From Burkholderiales bacterium (lineage in GTDB: Bacteria > Pseudomonadota > Gammaproteobacteria > Burkholderiales > Burkholderiaceae_C): a stretch of 64,000 nt of DNA. The notes under the pieces were generated by a model. That model ran no database searches, had not been told where the DNA came from, and saw only the letters and a list, made by a program, of their open reading frames with translations. Positions within the stretch are counted from its first letter, which is position 1. Every line of letters starts with the position of its first letter. Below are positions 7,503 through 15,799 of the stretch, one piece after another. Both the position numbers and the translations under genes were made by a program. The stretch is taken from the NCBI GenBank assembly GCA_017307865.1, contig JAFKGE010000023.1, forward strand, positions 50,533 through 114,532, given 5' to 3'.

Positions 7503-9404
7503 TCAAGAATGGGTTTGGGGCTTGATGACATCGACGCCGGGCGTCTCGTCGTACAGCGCCTGCACCAGCGCGTCGCGCTCTTTCAGCACCGCGCGCTGGT
7601 TGATCGAGCCCTTGTCGGTGATCTCGCCCTTGTCGATCGAGGGCGGCTCGGCCAGCAGCAGCAGGCGCGCCACGCGGTTGGCGCTGCCGGTGGCGGTGAG
7701 CGACAGGTCGGTCACCAGGCTCTGGAACCTGGCGCGCACGGCGCGGTGGCGCAGCACCTCGGCCAGCGGCGCGTCGGGCGGCAGCTCGGTCAGGCTGCGC
7801 ACGGCGGCGGAGGGAAACACCAGCGCGCCGACCTCGCCGCGGTTCAGGCCCGTCAGCACCACGTCCTGGATGTAGGGCGCGCCGCCGGCGGTCACGCGCG
7901 CGCGCAGCGGCCCGACGCTGACGAAGGTGCCGGTGGCCAGCTTGAAGTCCTCGGCGATGCGGCCGTCGAAGCGCAGGCCCTTGTTGGGGTCGGCGGGGTC
8001 GATCCAGGCCACGGCGTCGCCGGTGCAAAAGAAGCCCTCGTCGTCGAAGGCCTCGGCCGTGGCCTCGGGCGCGCGCCAGTAGCCGGGCGTGATGTTGGGG
8101 CCGCGGTAGCGCAGCTCGACCTTGCCGTCGACCGGCACCAGCTTGCATTCCATGCCCGGCGTGGGCAGGCCCAGATCGCCCGCCTTGATGTCGGGGCTGA
8201 TGGGAAACAGGCCGTAGGGCGAGGATTCGGTCATGCCGAAACCGCAGGTCATCACCACGCGCTCGCCCAGTTCGCGCTCGGCGCTCTCGAACAGCGACTC
8301 CCACACCGGCTGCGCCAGCGACGCGCCGGCGTAGAAGAACATCTTGACGCGCGAGAGAAAGTTGCGGCGCAGCACGTCGTCGGTCTGCATGGCCTGCGCG
8401 ATGGCGTCGAAGCCGGTCGGCACGTTGAAGTACAGCGTGGGCGCGATCTCGCGCAGGTTGCGCAGCGTCTCGCCCACCAGCGCCGGCGTGGGCCGGCCTT
8501 CGTCGATGTACAGCGTGCCGCCGTTGGCCAGCACCATGCCCACGTTGTGGTTGCCGCCGAAGGTGTGGTTCCACGGCAGCCAGTCGACCAGGATCGGCTT
8601 TTCGTCCTGCAGGATGGGCATGGACTGGCGCATCTGCTGCTGGTTGGCGCACCACATGCGGTGGGTGTTGATGACCGCCTTGGGCAGCTTGGTCGAGCCG
8701 CTGGTGAACAAGAACTTGAGGATGGTGTCGGGCCCGGTGGCGGCCTGCGCGGCGTCGACGGCGGGCGTGGGCTCGGTCGCCAGCAGCGCGGCCATCGGCG
8801 TGCTGGCGCGGCCCTGCAGCGCGGCGGCGTCGGGGTTGCGCGAGAGCACCACTTCGACGTCCGCCGGCGCGGTGGCGGCAATGGCCTTGCCGTAGCGCGC
8901 GCCGTCGTCGGCCCAGATCAGGCCGGGCGTCAGGGTCTGCATGACGTGGCGCAGCTTGCCGAAGTCCTGGCTGACCAGCGAATAGGGCGGCGAGGCCGGG
9001 CACCAGGGCACGCCGGCCCACAGGCAGCCCAGCGCCAGCTGCGCGTGCTCCAGGCTGTTCTCGCTCAGGATCAGCACCGGCCGCTCGGCCGACAGGCCGC
9101 GGTCCAGCAGCGCCTGGCCGATGCGGCTCGCGCCATCCAGCGCCTGCGCGTACGTGAGGTGGCGCCACGCGCCCAGGCTGCCGTCGGGCCCGCGCTGGCG
9201 CTGCGCCATGAAGGGGACGTCGGGCGTGGCGCGCGCCCAGTGCGCCAGGCTGTCGGACATGCGCGTGCCGAAGGGCTGCAAGGGCTCGTCGGCACGGAGG
9301 TACTGCGTGCCGCCGGCGCCGGCGCGCAGCAGCGCGCGGGTGACGCCGAAGGTCAGCGCGCGGTAGCGGGGCGGGGCCGAGGCGGCGGTGGCCTGCGCGG
9401 TCAT
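7503..9404 (-). CDS. fcs: Feruloyl-CoA synthetase-like hydroxycinnamate:CoA ligase
   Basis: A 633-residue AMP-forming acyl-CoA ligase. The N-terminus (YRALTFGVTRALLRAG) and length match the Fcs branch. Motifs are LFTSGSTKLPKAVINTHRM (P-loop-like A3), GFGMTESSP (A5) and FCTGDAVAWIDP (A7), and it ends with GSANRVARLLLL and a KGEITDKGSINQ segment. The reaction is activation of ferulate, p-coumarate or caffeate to the CoA thioester. It is 14 bp upstream of the thiolase gene and downstream of the crotonase, so co-transcription is likely. The exact substrate cannot be read from sequence. Confidence 0.85.
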   Translation of the reverse strand: MTAQATAASAPPRYRALTFGVTRALLRAGAGGTQYLRADEPLQPFGTRMSDSLAHWARATPDVPFMAQRQRGPDGSLGAWRHLTYAQALDGASRIGQALLDRGLSAERPVLILSENSLEHAQLALGCLWAGVPWCPASPPYSLVSQDFGKLRHVMQTLTPGLIWADDGARYGKAIAATAPADVEVVLSRNPDAAALQGRASTPMAALLATEPTPAVDAAQAATGPDTILKFLFTSGSTKLPKAVINTHRMWCANQQQMRQSMPILQDEKPILVDWLPWNHTFGGNHNVGMVLANGGTLYIDEGRPTPALVGETLRNLREIAPTLYFNVPTGFDAIAQAMQTDDVLRRNFLSRVKMFFYAGASLAQPVWESLFESAERELGERVVMTCGFGMTESSPYGLFPISPDIKAGDLGLPTPGMECKLVPVDGKVELRYRGPNITPGYWRAPEATAEAFDDEGFFCTGDAVAWIDPADPNKGLRFDGRIAEDFKLATGTFVSVGPLRARVTAGGAPYIQDVVLTGLNRGEVGALVFPSAAVRSLTELPPDAPLAEVLRHRAVRARFQSLVTDLSLTATGSANRVARLLLLAEPPSIDKGEITDKGSINQRAVLKERDALVQALYDETPGVDVIKPQTHS

Positions 9405-9423
9405 GGGCGATGTCTCCGTAATC

Positions 9424-9476
9424 CTGAATTGATAGCTGGTGGCGCTTGATACACGGGGGCTTCAGCCCTTTTTGAC
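9424..9476 (+). repeat. Dispersed ~60-bp repeat, copy 2, forming the 3' end of the crotonase gene
   Basis: Contains AATTGATAGCT, GGCGCTTGAT, GGGGGCTTCAGCCC and TTTTTGACC in family order. Its right half overlaps the last codons of the crotonase gene on the other strand. The residues KVKKG and the stop codon (9462-9464) are encoded within the repeat. Confidence 0.75.
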
Positions 9477-10253
9477 CTTGGTTCCGGCCTTGCCGGCCAG
9501 AAAGTCGCGCACGCGCGCCTTGGCCTCGGGCGCGGCCTGGGCGATGGCGCTGATCAGCGCCTCGGTCAGGTAGCCGTGGTCGGCCGGCTGCTCGGCGATG
9601 CGCGGCAGCGCGTGCATCAGCGCGTAGTTGGTCAGCGGCGCGTTGCCGGCGATGCGCTCGGCCAGCTCCATCGCCTTGTCGAAGGCGCTGCCGGCCGGCA
9701 CCCCGTATTGGGCGAAGCCCAGGCGCTCGCCGTCCTCGGCGTTGTAGACGCGGCCGGTGAGCATCATGTCGGTCATGCGCGCCACGCCGATCAGCTTGGG
9801 GATGCGCACCGAGCCGCCGCCGCCGACGAAGATGCCGCGCGAGCCCTCGGGCAGGGCGTAAAACGTCGTCGCGTCGGCCACGCGGATGTGGGCGCTGGCG
9901 GCCAGCTCCAGCCCGCCGCCCACCACCGCGCCGTGCAGCGCGGCCACCACCGGCACCGGGCCGTACTGAATGGCGTCCAGCGCCACGTGCCAGCTGCGCG
10001 AGTGGTGCAGGCCCTGGCCGGCGTCGCGCTCCTTCAGCTCCGACAAATCGAGCCCGGCGCAAAAATGCTCGCCCTCACCGTCCAGCACGGCGGCGCGCAC
10101 GGTGTCCGGCAGGTTCTGGAAGGCGTCGCGCAGCTCGGCCACCAGGCCGTCGGACAGCGCATTGCGCTTGGCGCCGCGCGTCAGGCGCACGATGGCGATC
10201 TGCTGGCTGGCGCCGGCATAGCTGACGGAAAGATCTTTGGGCTTGCTCTGCAT
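9462..10253 (-). CDS. Enoyl-CoA hydratase/isomerase (crotonase) family, putative hydroxycinnamoyl-CoA hydratase
   Basis: A 263-residue crotonase. The oxyanion-hole segment is FCAGLDL (64-70). Both hydratase glutamates are present: Glu117 in GGGLELA and Glu136 in LPEGSRG. As I recall, the vanillin-forming hydroxycinnamoyl-CoA hydratase-lyases carry Ser in place of the first Glu, so this enzyme looks like a plain hydratase. Start at 10253 (MQSKPKDL); it is the first gene of the operon, downstream of an AT-rich divergent region. The C-terminal residues KVKKG and the stop lie inside a dispersed repeat. Confidence 0.85.
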   Translation of the reverse strand: MQSKPKDLSVSYAGASQQIAIVRLTRGAKRNALSDGLVAELRDAFQNLPDTVRAAVLDGEGEHFCAGLDLSELKERDAGQGLHHSRSWHVALDAIQYGPVPVVAALHGAVVGGGLELAASAHIRVADATTFYALPEGSRGIFVGGGGSVRIPKLIGVARMTDMMLTGRVYNAEDGERLGFAQYGVPAGSAFDKAMELAERIAGNAPLTNYALMHALPRIAEQPADHGYLTEALISAIAQAAPEAKARVRDFLAGKAGTKVKKG

Positions 10254-10443
10254 CCGCGTTCTCCAATGCGTTTATTATTTATTTTTAATAATTAAATTCA
10301 AGCGTTCGAGACATCATTTTCCCTAGTGAAAACCCTGATGCCCACCCAATCCAGATCGACAGGCCGCGCCACGATCGGTGGCGCGTCGATAGACTGTCCA
10401 ACGACCGCCATCCGCGCCGATCTTGAACCTCCCGGAGTACCCC
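10254..10443. promoter_or_regulatory. Divergent promoter region between the catabolic operon and the Bug receptor gene
   Basis: 190 bp between two divergently transcribed units. It holds the most AT-rich stretch of the window (10271-10298), including TTATTA (10272-10277) and TAATAA (10286-10291) as an inverted repeat, the sort of site a MarR dimer could use. Which protein binds is not known. A GGAG ribosome site precedes the plus-strand ATG at 10444. Confidence 0.45.
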
Positions 10444-11403
10444 ATGCAACGCCGTGACTTCCTCACCCTGGCCGCCGCCGTCCCGCTGGGCGCGGCGCGG
10501 GCGGCGGACTATCCCTCCAGGCCGATCCGCATCGCCGTGCCCAATGCGCCGGGCGGCGCGGCCGACATCACGGCGCGCGCGGTGGGCGAGCACATGGCGC
10601 GCAGCCTGGGCCAGCCGGTGATCATCGACAACAAGCCCGGTGCCGGCGGCGTGATCGCCGGCCAGGCGGTGGCGGCGGCCGCGCCCGACGGCTACACGCT
10701 GCTGCTGATCTCCAGCGGCACGGCGGTCAGCCAGGCGCTGTTCAAGTCGCTGCCCTACGACACGCTCAAGGCCTTCGCGCCGGTGGCGCCGCTGGCCACG
10801 TTCGACCTGGTGATCGTCGGCAAGGCGGGCGGCCCGTTCAAGACGCTGGGCGATCTGCTCGACTACGGGCGCAAGAACCCCGGCAAGCTGAACCTGGGCA
10901 CGCCCAACATCGGCACCACGCAAAACCTGGCGGCCGAGTGGTTCAAGAGCGCCGCCGGGCTGGACCTGCAGGTGGTGCCCTTCAAGGGCACGCCGGACGT
11001 GGTGGCCGCCATCCGCGGCAACCAGATCCAGGCCGGGCTGGACATCCTGAGCCCGCTGCTGACGCAGATCCAGGGCAAGGTGCTGCAGCCGCTGGCCGTG
11101 ACCGGCGTCAAGCGCTCGCGCCTGCTGCCCGGCGTGCCGACCGCGCAGGAGGCGGGCGTCAAGGGCCTGAACGCCGCGTCCTGGAACGGCCTGGCCGTGC
11201 CCGCGGGCACGCCGGCCGCCGTGATCGGGCGGCTGAACCAGGCCGTCAACGCCGCGCTGAAGGACGCCGAGGTGCGCGCCAAGCTGGAGGCGCTCAACCT
11301 CGACCCGCACCCCGGCTCGCCCCAGGACGCGCAGGTCATGCTGGCCGGCGACATCCAGCGCTGGAGCGAGGTGATCGCCAAGGCCAAGATTCAAAAGATG
11401 TGA
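10444..11403 (+). CDS. Bug-family periplasmic substrate receptor
   Basis: A 319-residue Bug/TctC-type receptor. The N-terminus MQRRDFLTLAAAVPLGAARA is a twin-arginine-like signal. The mature protein begins DYPSRPIRIAVPNAPGGAADITARA with the family glycine loop, followed by VIIDNKPGAGGVIAG. Other family marks are LNLGTPNIGTTQNLA and WNGLAVPAGTPAAVI. It is the first gene of a plus-strand unit and the divergent partner of the crotonase gene. The start at 10444 follows a GGAG; an upstream ATG at 10423 would include the ribosome site itself. Confidence 0.9.
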   Translation: MQRRDFLTLAAAVPLGAARAADYPSRPIRIAVPNAPGGAADITARAVGEHMARSLGQPVIIDNKPGAGGVIAGQAVAAAAPDGYTLLLISSGTAVSQALFKSLPYDTLKAFAPVAPLATFDLVIVGKAGGPFKTLGDLLDYGRKNPGKLNLGTPNIGTTQNLAAEWFKSAAGLDLQVVPFKGTPDVVAAIRGNQIQAGLDILSPLLTQIQGKVLQPLAVTGVKRSRLLPGVPTAQEAGVKGLNAASWNGLAVPAGTPAAVIGRLNQAVNAALKDAEVRAKLEALNLDPHPGSPQDAQVMLAGDIQRWSEVIAKAKIQKM

Positions 11404-11404
11404 A

Positions 11405-11462
11405 GTTTCAAGCCAAATCGGCCTGCAGCCGGCATGCATCAAGCGCAGGCAGCTATCGAATG
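11405..11462 (-). repeat. Dispersed ~60-bp repeat, copy 3
   Basis: Reverse orientation, filling most of the gap between the Bug receptor and the DUF1932 gene. On the minus strand it reads CGATAGCTGCCTGCGCTTGA, then GGCTGCAGGCCGATTTGGCT. It starts two bases after the receptor stop codon. Confidence 0.8.
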
Positions 11463-11475
11463 AGGAGTTCTCGTC

Positions 11476-12378
11476 ATGTCTGAAGCGCTGCGCATCGGCC
11501 TGATCGGCTACGGCGAGGTGGGCCAGATCTTTGCCGCCGGCTTGCGGGCCCAGCCCGGCGTGGCCGGCGTCGGCGCCTGGGACTTGAAGTTCGCGCGCGC
11601 CGACACCGCGCCCGCCGAGCGCCGGCATGCCGCGCGGGCCGGTGTGCAGGCGCACGACTCGGCGCAGGCGCTGTGCGCGGCCAGCGAGCTCGTCATCTCG
11701 GCCGTCACCGCGTCCAACACCCTGGCGGTGGCCGAGGAGGCCGCGCGCCACATCCGGCCCGGCACCTGGTTTCTCGACCTCAACTCGGCCTCGCCCGGCA
11801 CCAAGCGGCAGTGCGCGCGCCACATCGACGGCGCCGGCGCGCACTACGTTGAGGCCGGGGTGATGACCTCGGTGCCGTCCTACGGCATCCGCGTGCCCAT
11901 GCTGCTGGGCGGCGCGCACGCGGCCGAGCTGGCGCAGCGCCTGGGCGCCTGGGGCATGGACGCCACCGCGGTCAGTGCGCAGCTGGGCGTGGCCAGCGCC
12001 ATCAAGATGTGCCGCAGCGTGATGATCAAGGGCCTGGAGGCGCTGGTGATCGAGAGCTACACCACGGCACGCGCCTACGGCGTGGAGGACCACGTGCTGC
12101 CCACGCTGGCCGAGACCTTTCCGTCCATCGACTGGAGCGCGCAGGGCGCCTACTTCTTCAGCCGCGTGGCGCAGCACGGCCAGCGTCGCGCCGAGGAAAT
12201 GCGCGAATCGGCGCGCACGGTGCAGGAGGCCGGCTTGGAGCCGCTGATGGCCACCGCCATCGCCGCCCGGCAGCAGTGGGTGGCCGACCAGGCGCGTGCC
12301 GGCGTGTTCGCGGGCGTGGCCCAGGGCGCGCCCTGGCAGGACTTTGCCGACGCGCTGCTGGCGCAACGCCAGAGCTGA
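11476..12378 (+). CDS. NAD(P)-binding dehydrogenase with DUF1932 C-terminal domain
   Basis: A 300-residue protein. Residues 1-170 form a Rossmann domain with GLIGYGEVGQIFAAGL, as in 6-phosphogluconate and 3-hydroxyisobutyrate dehydrogenases. The all-helical C-terminal half (IKMCRSVMIKGLEALVIESY) fits the DUF1932 type. Lys in IKMCRS occupies the place of the catalytic Lys in the beta-hydroxyacid dehydrogenases. The substrate is unknown. It lies between a Bug receptor and an AEC carrier, so a role in using an imported organic acid is plausible but inferred. Confidence 0.8.
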   Translation: MSEALRIGLIGYGEVGQIFAAGLRAQPGVAGVGAWDLKFARADTAPAERRHAARAGVQAHDSAQALCAASELVISAVTASNTLAVAEEAARHIRPGTWFLDLNSASPGTKRQCARHIDGAGAHYVEAGVMTSVPSYGIRVPMLLGGAHAAELAQRLGAWGMDATAVSAQLGVASAIKMCRSVMIKGLEALVIESYTTARAYGVEDHVLPTLAETFPSIDWSAQGAYFFSRVAQHGQRRAEEMRESARTVQEAGLEPLMATAIAARQQWVADQARAGVFAGVAQGAPWQDFADALLAQRQS

Positions 12379-12390
12379 AAGCCGGCGCCC

Positions 12391-13335
12391 ATGCACGCCA
12401 TCCTGGGCATCACCGGCCCCATCTACCTGTGCATCGCGCTGGGCTGGCTGGCCACGCGCGCCGGGCTGTTTCAGCGCGGCGACATGCGGGTGCTGGGCCA
12501 GTTCGTGCTCTACATCGCGCTGCCGGCGCTGCTGTTCGACGCCGTCGGCAAGCGCCCCGTGGGCGACATCCTGGACGGGCGCTACCTGGGCATCTATGCG
12601 CTGGGCGGCCTGGCCACCATGGCCGCCGGCCTGCTGTGGACGCGGCGCGTGGCGCGCCAGGCGCCGCTGCCGGCGGTGGTGCAGACCATGGGCATGAGCT
12701 GCCCCAACACCGGCTTCGTCGGCTACCCCATCAACCTGCTGCTGCTGGGCGGCTCCAACGCGGCGGTGGTGCTGGGCATGAACATGCTGGTCGAGAACCT
12801 GCTGCTGATCCCGCTGCTGCTGGCGCTGGCCGACAGCGCCGGCGGCGGGCGCCACTGGCGCGCGGTGCTGCGCGGCGCCGCGGCCGGGCTGTGGCGCAAC
12901 CCGCTGGTGCTGGGGCTGGCGGCCGGGCTGCTGGCCGCGTGGCTCGGGCTCAGGCTGCCGGCGCCCATCGAGCGCACCGTCGGCCTGCTGGCACAGTCCA
13001 GCGCGGCGCTGTCGCTGTTCGTCATCGGCGGCGCGCTGGCCGGCCTGCGCCTGCACGGCATGGGCCGCGCCGTGGCGCGCATCGCCACCGGCAAGCTCAT
13101 CGCCCACCCGCTGCTGACCTTGGGCGTGCTGGCGGGCGCCACCGCGCTGGGCCTGCCGCTGGTCGACCCGGCGCTGCGCACCGGCCTGATCGTGTCCGCC
13201 GCCTGCCCCATGTTCAGCATCTACCCCATCCTGGCCGGCCGCCACGGCGAGGAGGGCCTGGCCGCCGCCGCGCTGCTGGGCACCACGGTGGCCTCGTTCT
13301 TCAGCATCAGCGTGCTGATGGGCTGGCTGGGGTGA
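12391..13335 (+). CDS. AEC (auxin efflux carrier)-family transporter
   Basis: A 314-residue inner-membrane protein with about ten hydrophobic segments in two halves. The first half carries FVLYIALPALLFDAV and the crossover motif MSCPNTGFVGYPINLLLLGG, and the second ends with SAACPMFSIYPILAGRHG. These are the paired proline-broken helices of the AEC/BART fold. Family members export or import carboxylates such as malate and malonate. It begins 12 bp after the DUF1932 gene, so the two are probably co-transcribed. The substrate is unknown. Confidence 0.88.
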   Translation: MHAILGITGPIYLCIALGWLATRAGLFQRGDMRVLGQFVLYIALPALLFDAVGKRPVGDILDGRYLGIYALGGLATMAAGLLWTRRVARQAPLPAVVQTMGMSCPNTGFVGYPINLLLLGGSNAAVVLGMNMLVENLLLIPLLLALADSAGGGRHWRAVLRGAAAGLWRNPLVLGLAAGLLAAWLGLRLPAPIERTVGLLAQSSAALSLFVIGGALAGLRLHGMGRAVARIATGKLIAHPLLTLGVLAGATALGLPLVDPALRTGLIVSAACPMFSIYPILAGRHGEEGLAAAALLGTTVASFFSISVLMGWLG

Positions 13336-13399
13336 TGGCGCCGCGACGGGCTTGCGCTAGGATCAATGCCCCATTCCAACGACACCCGAGGAGACCTTC

Positions 13400-14317
13400 A
13401 TGCACGCATCCCCCCGCCACCTGGTTCGTGGCCTGTCCGTCGTGGCCGCGGCCGCGCTGCTGGCCGCCTGCGCCAGCGCGCCCTCGCACGCGCCCATCGT
13501 GCAGACCGCCGGCTGCCTGAGCGATGCCCAGGTTGCCACCTGGATGGCCGACTACAACGCCCGCAAGCCGGCCATGAATCCGCCCGAATCGATGACCATG
13601 GCGGACGCCGCCTGCACCCGCGCCAAGCTGCAGCAGCGCCTGGCCGCGCAGGACGGGCCGCTGGTGGGCTACAAGGCGGGCCTGACCAACCCGGCGGTGC
13701 AGAAGAAGTTCAACACCGACCAGCCGGTGTGGGGCGCGCTGTACAGCACCATGCTGCTGAACAGCGGCGCCACGGTGGACGCCGCCTTCGGCGCGCGCCC
13801 GCTGTACGAGGCCGACCTGCTGGTGCGCGTGAAGGACGCCGCCATCAACGCCGCCAAGACGCCGGCCGAGGTGCTGCGGCACGTCGACCAGATCGTGCCC
13901 TTCATCGAGCTGCCCGACCTGATGGTGCAGGCGCCGCCCAAGCTCAACGGCGTGGGCGTGAGCGCCATCAACGTCGGCGCGCGCCTGGGCGTGCGCGGCC
14001 CCGCGCTGCCGGTGCCGCAAGACGCCGCCGGCCAGGCCCGGCTGCTGACCGAGTTGCGCGACATGAACGTGAGCCTGACCGACGCCCACGGCGCCAAGCT
14101 GGGCGGCGGCAAGGGCAGCGACGTGCTGGAGCACCCGCTGAACGCCGTGGTCTGGCTGGCCGGCGCGCTGAAGGCGCAGGGTCTGGCTATGCAGCCGGGG
14201 CAGCTGATCAGCCTGGGCTCGTTCTCGGCCCTGCTGCCGCCCAAGCCGGGCCTGCAGGCCACCGTGCACTACGGCGGCGTGCCGGGCCTGCAGCCGGTGA
14301 CGGTGACGTTCCGCTGA
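13400..14317 (+). CDS. Putative lipid-anchored 2-oxopent-4-enoate hydratase-like protein
   Basis: 305 residues. The first 24 are a lipoprotein signal with the lipobox LLAAC (lipidated Cys24). The rest resembles the MhpD/DmpE hydratase-decarboxylase fold: LVGYKAGLTNPAVQKKF, ARPLYEADLLVRV with the metal-binding acidic pair, IVPFIELPDLMV, and a C-terminal LISLGSFSALLPPKPG. Those enzymes are normally cytoplasmic, so an anchored periplasmic form is unusual. Whether it is catalytic is unknown. It stands between the AEC carrier and an MHS transporter, with its own GAGGAG ribosome site. Confidence 0.75.
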   Translation: MHASPRHLVRGLSVVAAAALLAACASAPSHAPIVQTAGCLSDAQVATWMADYNARKPAMNPPESMTMADAACTRAKLQQRLAAQDGPLVGYKAGLTNPAVQKKFNTDQPVWGALYSTMLLNSGATVDAAFGARPLYEADLLVRVKDAAINAAKTPAEVLRHVDQIVPFIELPDLMVQAPPKLNGVGVSAINVGARLGVRGPALPVPQDAAGQARLLTELRDMNVSLTDAHGAKLGGGKGSDVLEHPLNAVVWLAGALKAQGLAMQPGQLISLGSFSALLPPKPGLQATVHYGGVPGLQPVTVTFR

Positions 14318-14374
14318 GGGCGCTTGCCGCGTTGTCGCGCGGCGGCGCGGGCCTTGGCGGCCGCGCTCGATTGG

Positions 14375-14387
14375 GAGCATGATGCTC
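14375..14387. promoter_or_regulatory. Perfect 13-bp palindrome upstream of the MFS transporter gene
   Basis: GAGCAT-G-ATGCTC is a perfect inverted repeat 39 bp before the GTG start of the transporter gene. It could be an operator, but no regulator gene adjoins it and short palindromes occur by chance. Confidence 0.25.
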
Positions 14388-14425
14388 ATCGAGGCGCGCA
14401 GGCTGCGCCGTGAGGAGACACCATC

Positions 14426-15766
14426 GTGGCAACCGGCTCGATCCCCGCGGGCAGCAAGGCGCCGTCCATCCCCGTGCAACGGCCCGGCGGTGCCGCGGCG
14501 CAAGCGGCCCCGCGCGCCTCGCCCAGCATCGTGGCCGCTACGGTGGCCGGCAACGCGCTGGAGTTCTTCGACTTCACCACCTACGCGTTTTTCGCCGTCT
14601 ACATCGGCGAGACGTTCTTCCCGACGCACGACCCGCTGGTCAGCGTGCTGCTGTCGGTGGCGGTGTTCGGCGTCGGCTTCATCACGCGACCGCTGGGTGG
14701 GCTGTTCATCGGCGCCTTTGCCGACCGGGTGGGGCGCAAGCCGGCGATGCTGCTGACCATCGGCCTGATCACCGTCGGCACGCTGGGCATGGCGCTCACG
14801 CCCTCGTACGCCAGCATCGGCATGGCGGCGCCGCTGATCGTCATCGCCTGCCGCCTGATCCAGGGTTTCGCGCTGGGCGGCGAGGTGGGGCCGTCGAGCT
14901 CGTACCTGATCGAGATCGCGCCGCCCGGCCGGCGCGGCCTGTACGGCAGCTGGCAGCTGGCCAGCCAGGGCATCGCGTCGCTGGCGGCCGGCATCGTCGG
15001 CGTGGCGCTGACGCTGGCCCTGAGCAAGGAGCAGATGCTGGCCTGGGGCTGGCGCGTGCCCTTCATGCTCGGGCTGGCGCTGATCCCCATCGCCATCTTC
15101 TTGCGCCGCCACATGCCCGAAAGCCTGGAGCACGGCGCGCCCGGCGAAGCCGTCAAGAACCCGCTGGTCGAAATCAGGAACCACATCCGCCCCATCGTCC
15201 TGGCGCTGATGCTCATCCTGGGCACGACGATCTCGACCTATGCGGCGATCTACATGACGACCTATGCGGTCACCACGCTCAAGCTGTCGGCCGTGATCGG
15301 CATGATGGCCACGGTGGTGTTCGGCCTGTCCACCTGGGTCGGCAGCCTGCTGGGCGGCTGGCTGTCCGACCTGTACGGGCGCAAGCCGGTGATGCTGTGG
15401 TCGCGCGTGGCCATCGTGGTGCTGACCTACCCGGTGTTCGCGCTGCTGATCAATCACCCCAGCATCGGCACGCTGCTGCTGGCCTCGGTCACCCTGAGCG
15501 GCCTGACGGCCATCGGCGGCGCGCCCTCGCTGGTGGCCATTCCGGAGCTCTTTCCCAGCCATGTGCGCGCGCTGGGCCTGTCCATCGCCTATGCCTTCGG
15601 CGTGGCGTTTTTCGGCGGCACGGCGCAGATCGTCATCACCTGGCTGCTCAAGGTCACCGGCAACCCGGCGGCGCCGGCGCTCTACGTGGTGCCGACCAGC
15701 GTGATCACGGTGATCGCCATCCTGCTGATGCGCGAAACCGGCAAGGACCGGGTTTTGCAGCATTGA
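14426..15766 (+). CDS. MFS transporter, metabolite:H+ symporter (MHS) type
   Basis: A 446-residue inner-membrane carrier with twelve predicted helices. Diagnostic segments are ALEFFDFTTYAFFAVYIGETFFP (first helix), GGLFIGAFADRVGRKPAML (loop 2-3 signature) and IQGFALGGEVGPSSSYLIE (helix 5). The repeat of the signature is GGWLSDLYGRKPVML. MHS relatives carry citrate, shikimate, 2-oxoglutarate or proline. The start is GTG at 14426 with GAGGAGA before it. It is followed 33 bp later by an M20 hydrolase, so it may import that enzyme's substrate. The substrate is not identified. Confidence 0.88.
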   Translation: MATGSIPAGSKAPSIPVQRPGGAAAQAAPRASPSIVAATVAGNALEFFDFTTYAFFAVYIGETFFPTHDPLVSVLLSVAVFGVGFITRPLGGLFIGAFADRVGRKPAMLLTIGLITVGTLGMALTPSYASIGMAAPLIVIACRLIQGFALGGEVGPSSSYLIEIAPPGRRGLYGSWQLASQGIASLAAGIVGVALTLALSKEQMLAWGWRVPFMLGLALIPIAIFLRRHMPESLEHGAPGEAVKNPLVEIRNHIRPIVLALMLILGTTISTYAAIYMTTYAVTTLKLSAVIGMMATVVFGLSTWVGSLLGGWLSDLYGRKPVMLWSRVAIVVLTYPVFALLINHPSIGTLLLASVTLSGLTAIGGAPSLVAIPELFPSHVRALGLSIAYAFGVAFFGGTAQIVITWLLKVTGNPAAPALYVVPTSVITVIAILLMRETGKDRVLQH

Positions 15767-15799
15767 AATGGCTTGTGCCCGATCGACTGGAGTCCGTTC

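Noticed and set aside
10285..13245. A ~990-codon minus-strand open frame opposite the Bug, DUF1932 and AEC genes
   Set aside because: Low-complexity translation, rich in His, Gln and Arg, antisense to motif-bearing genes.
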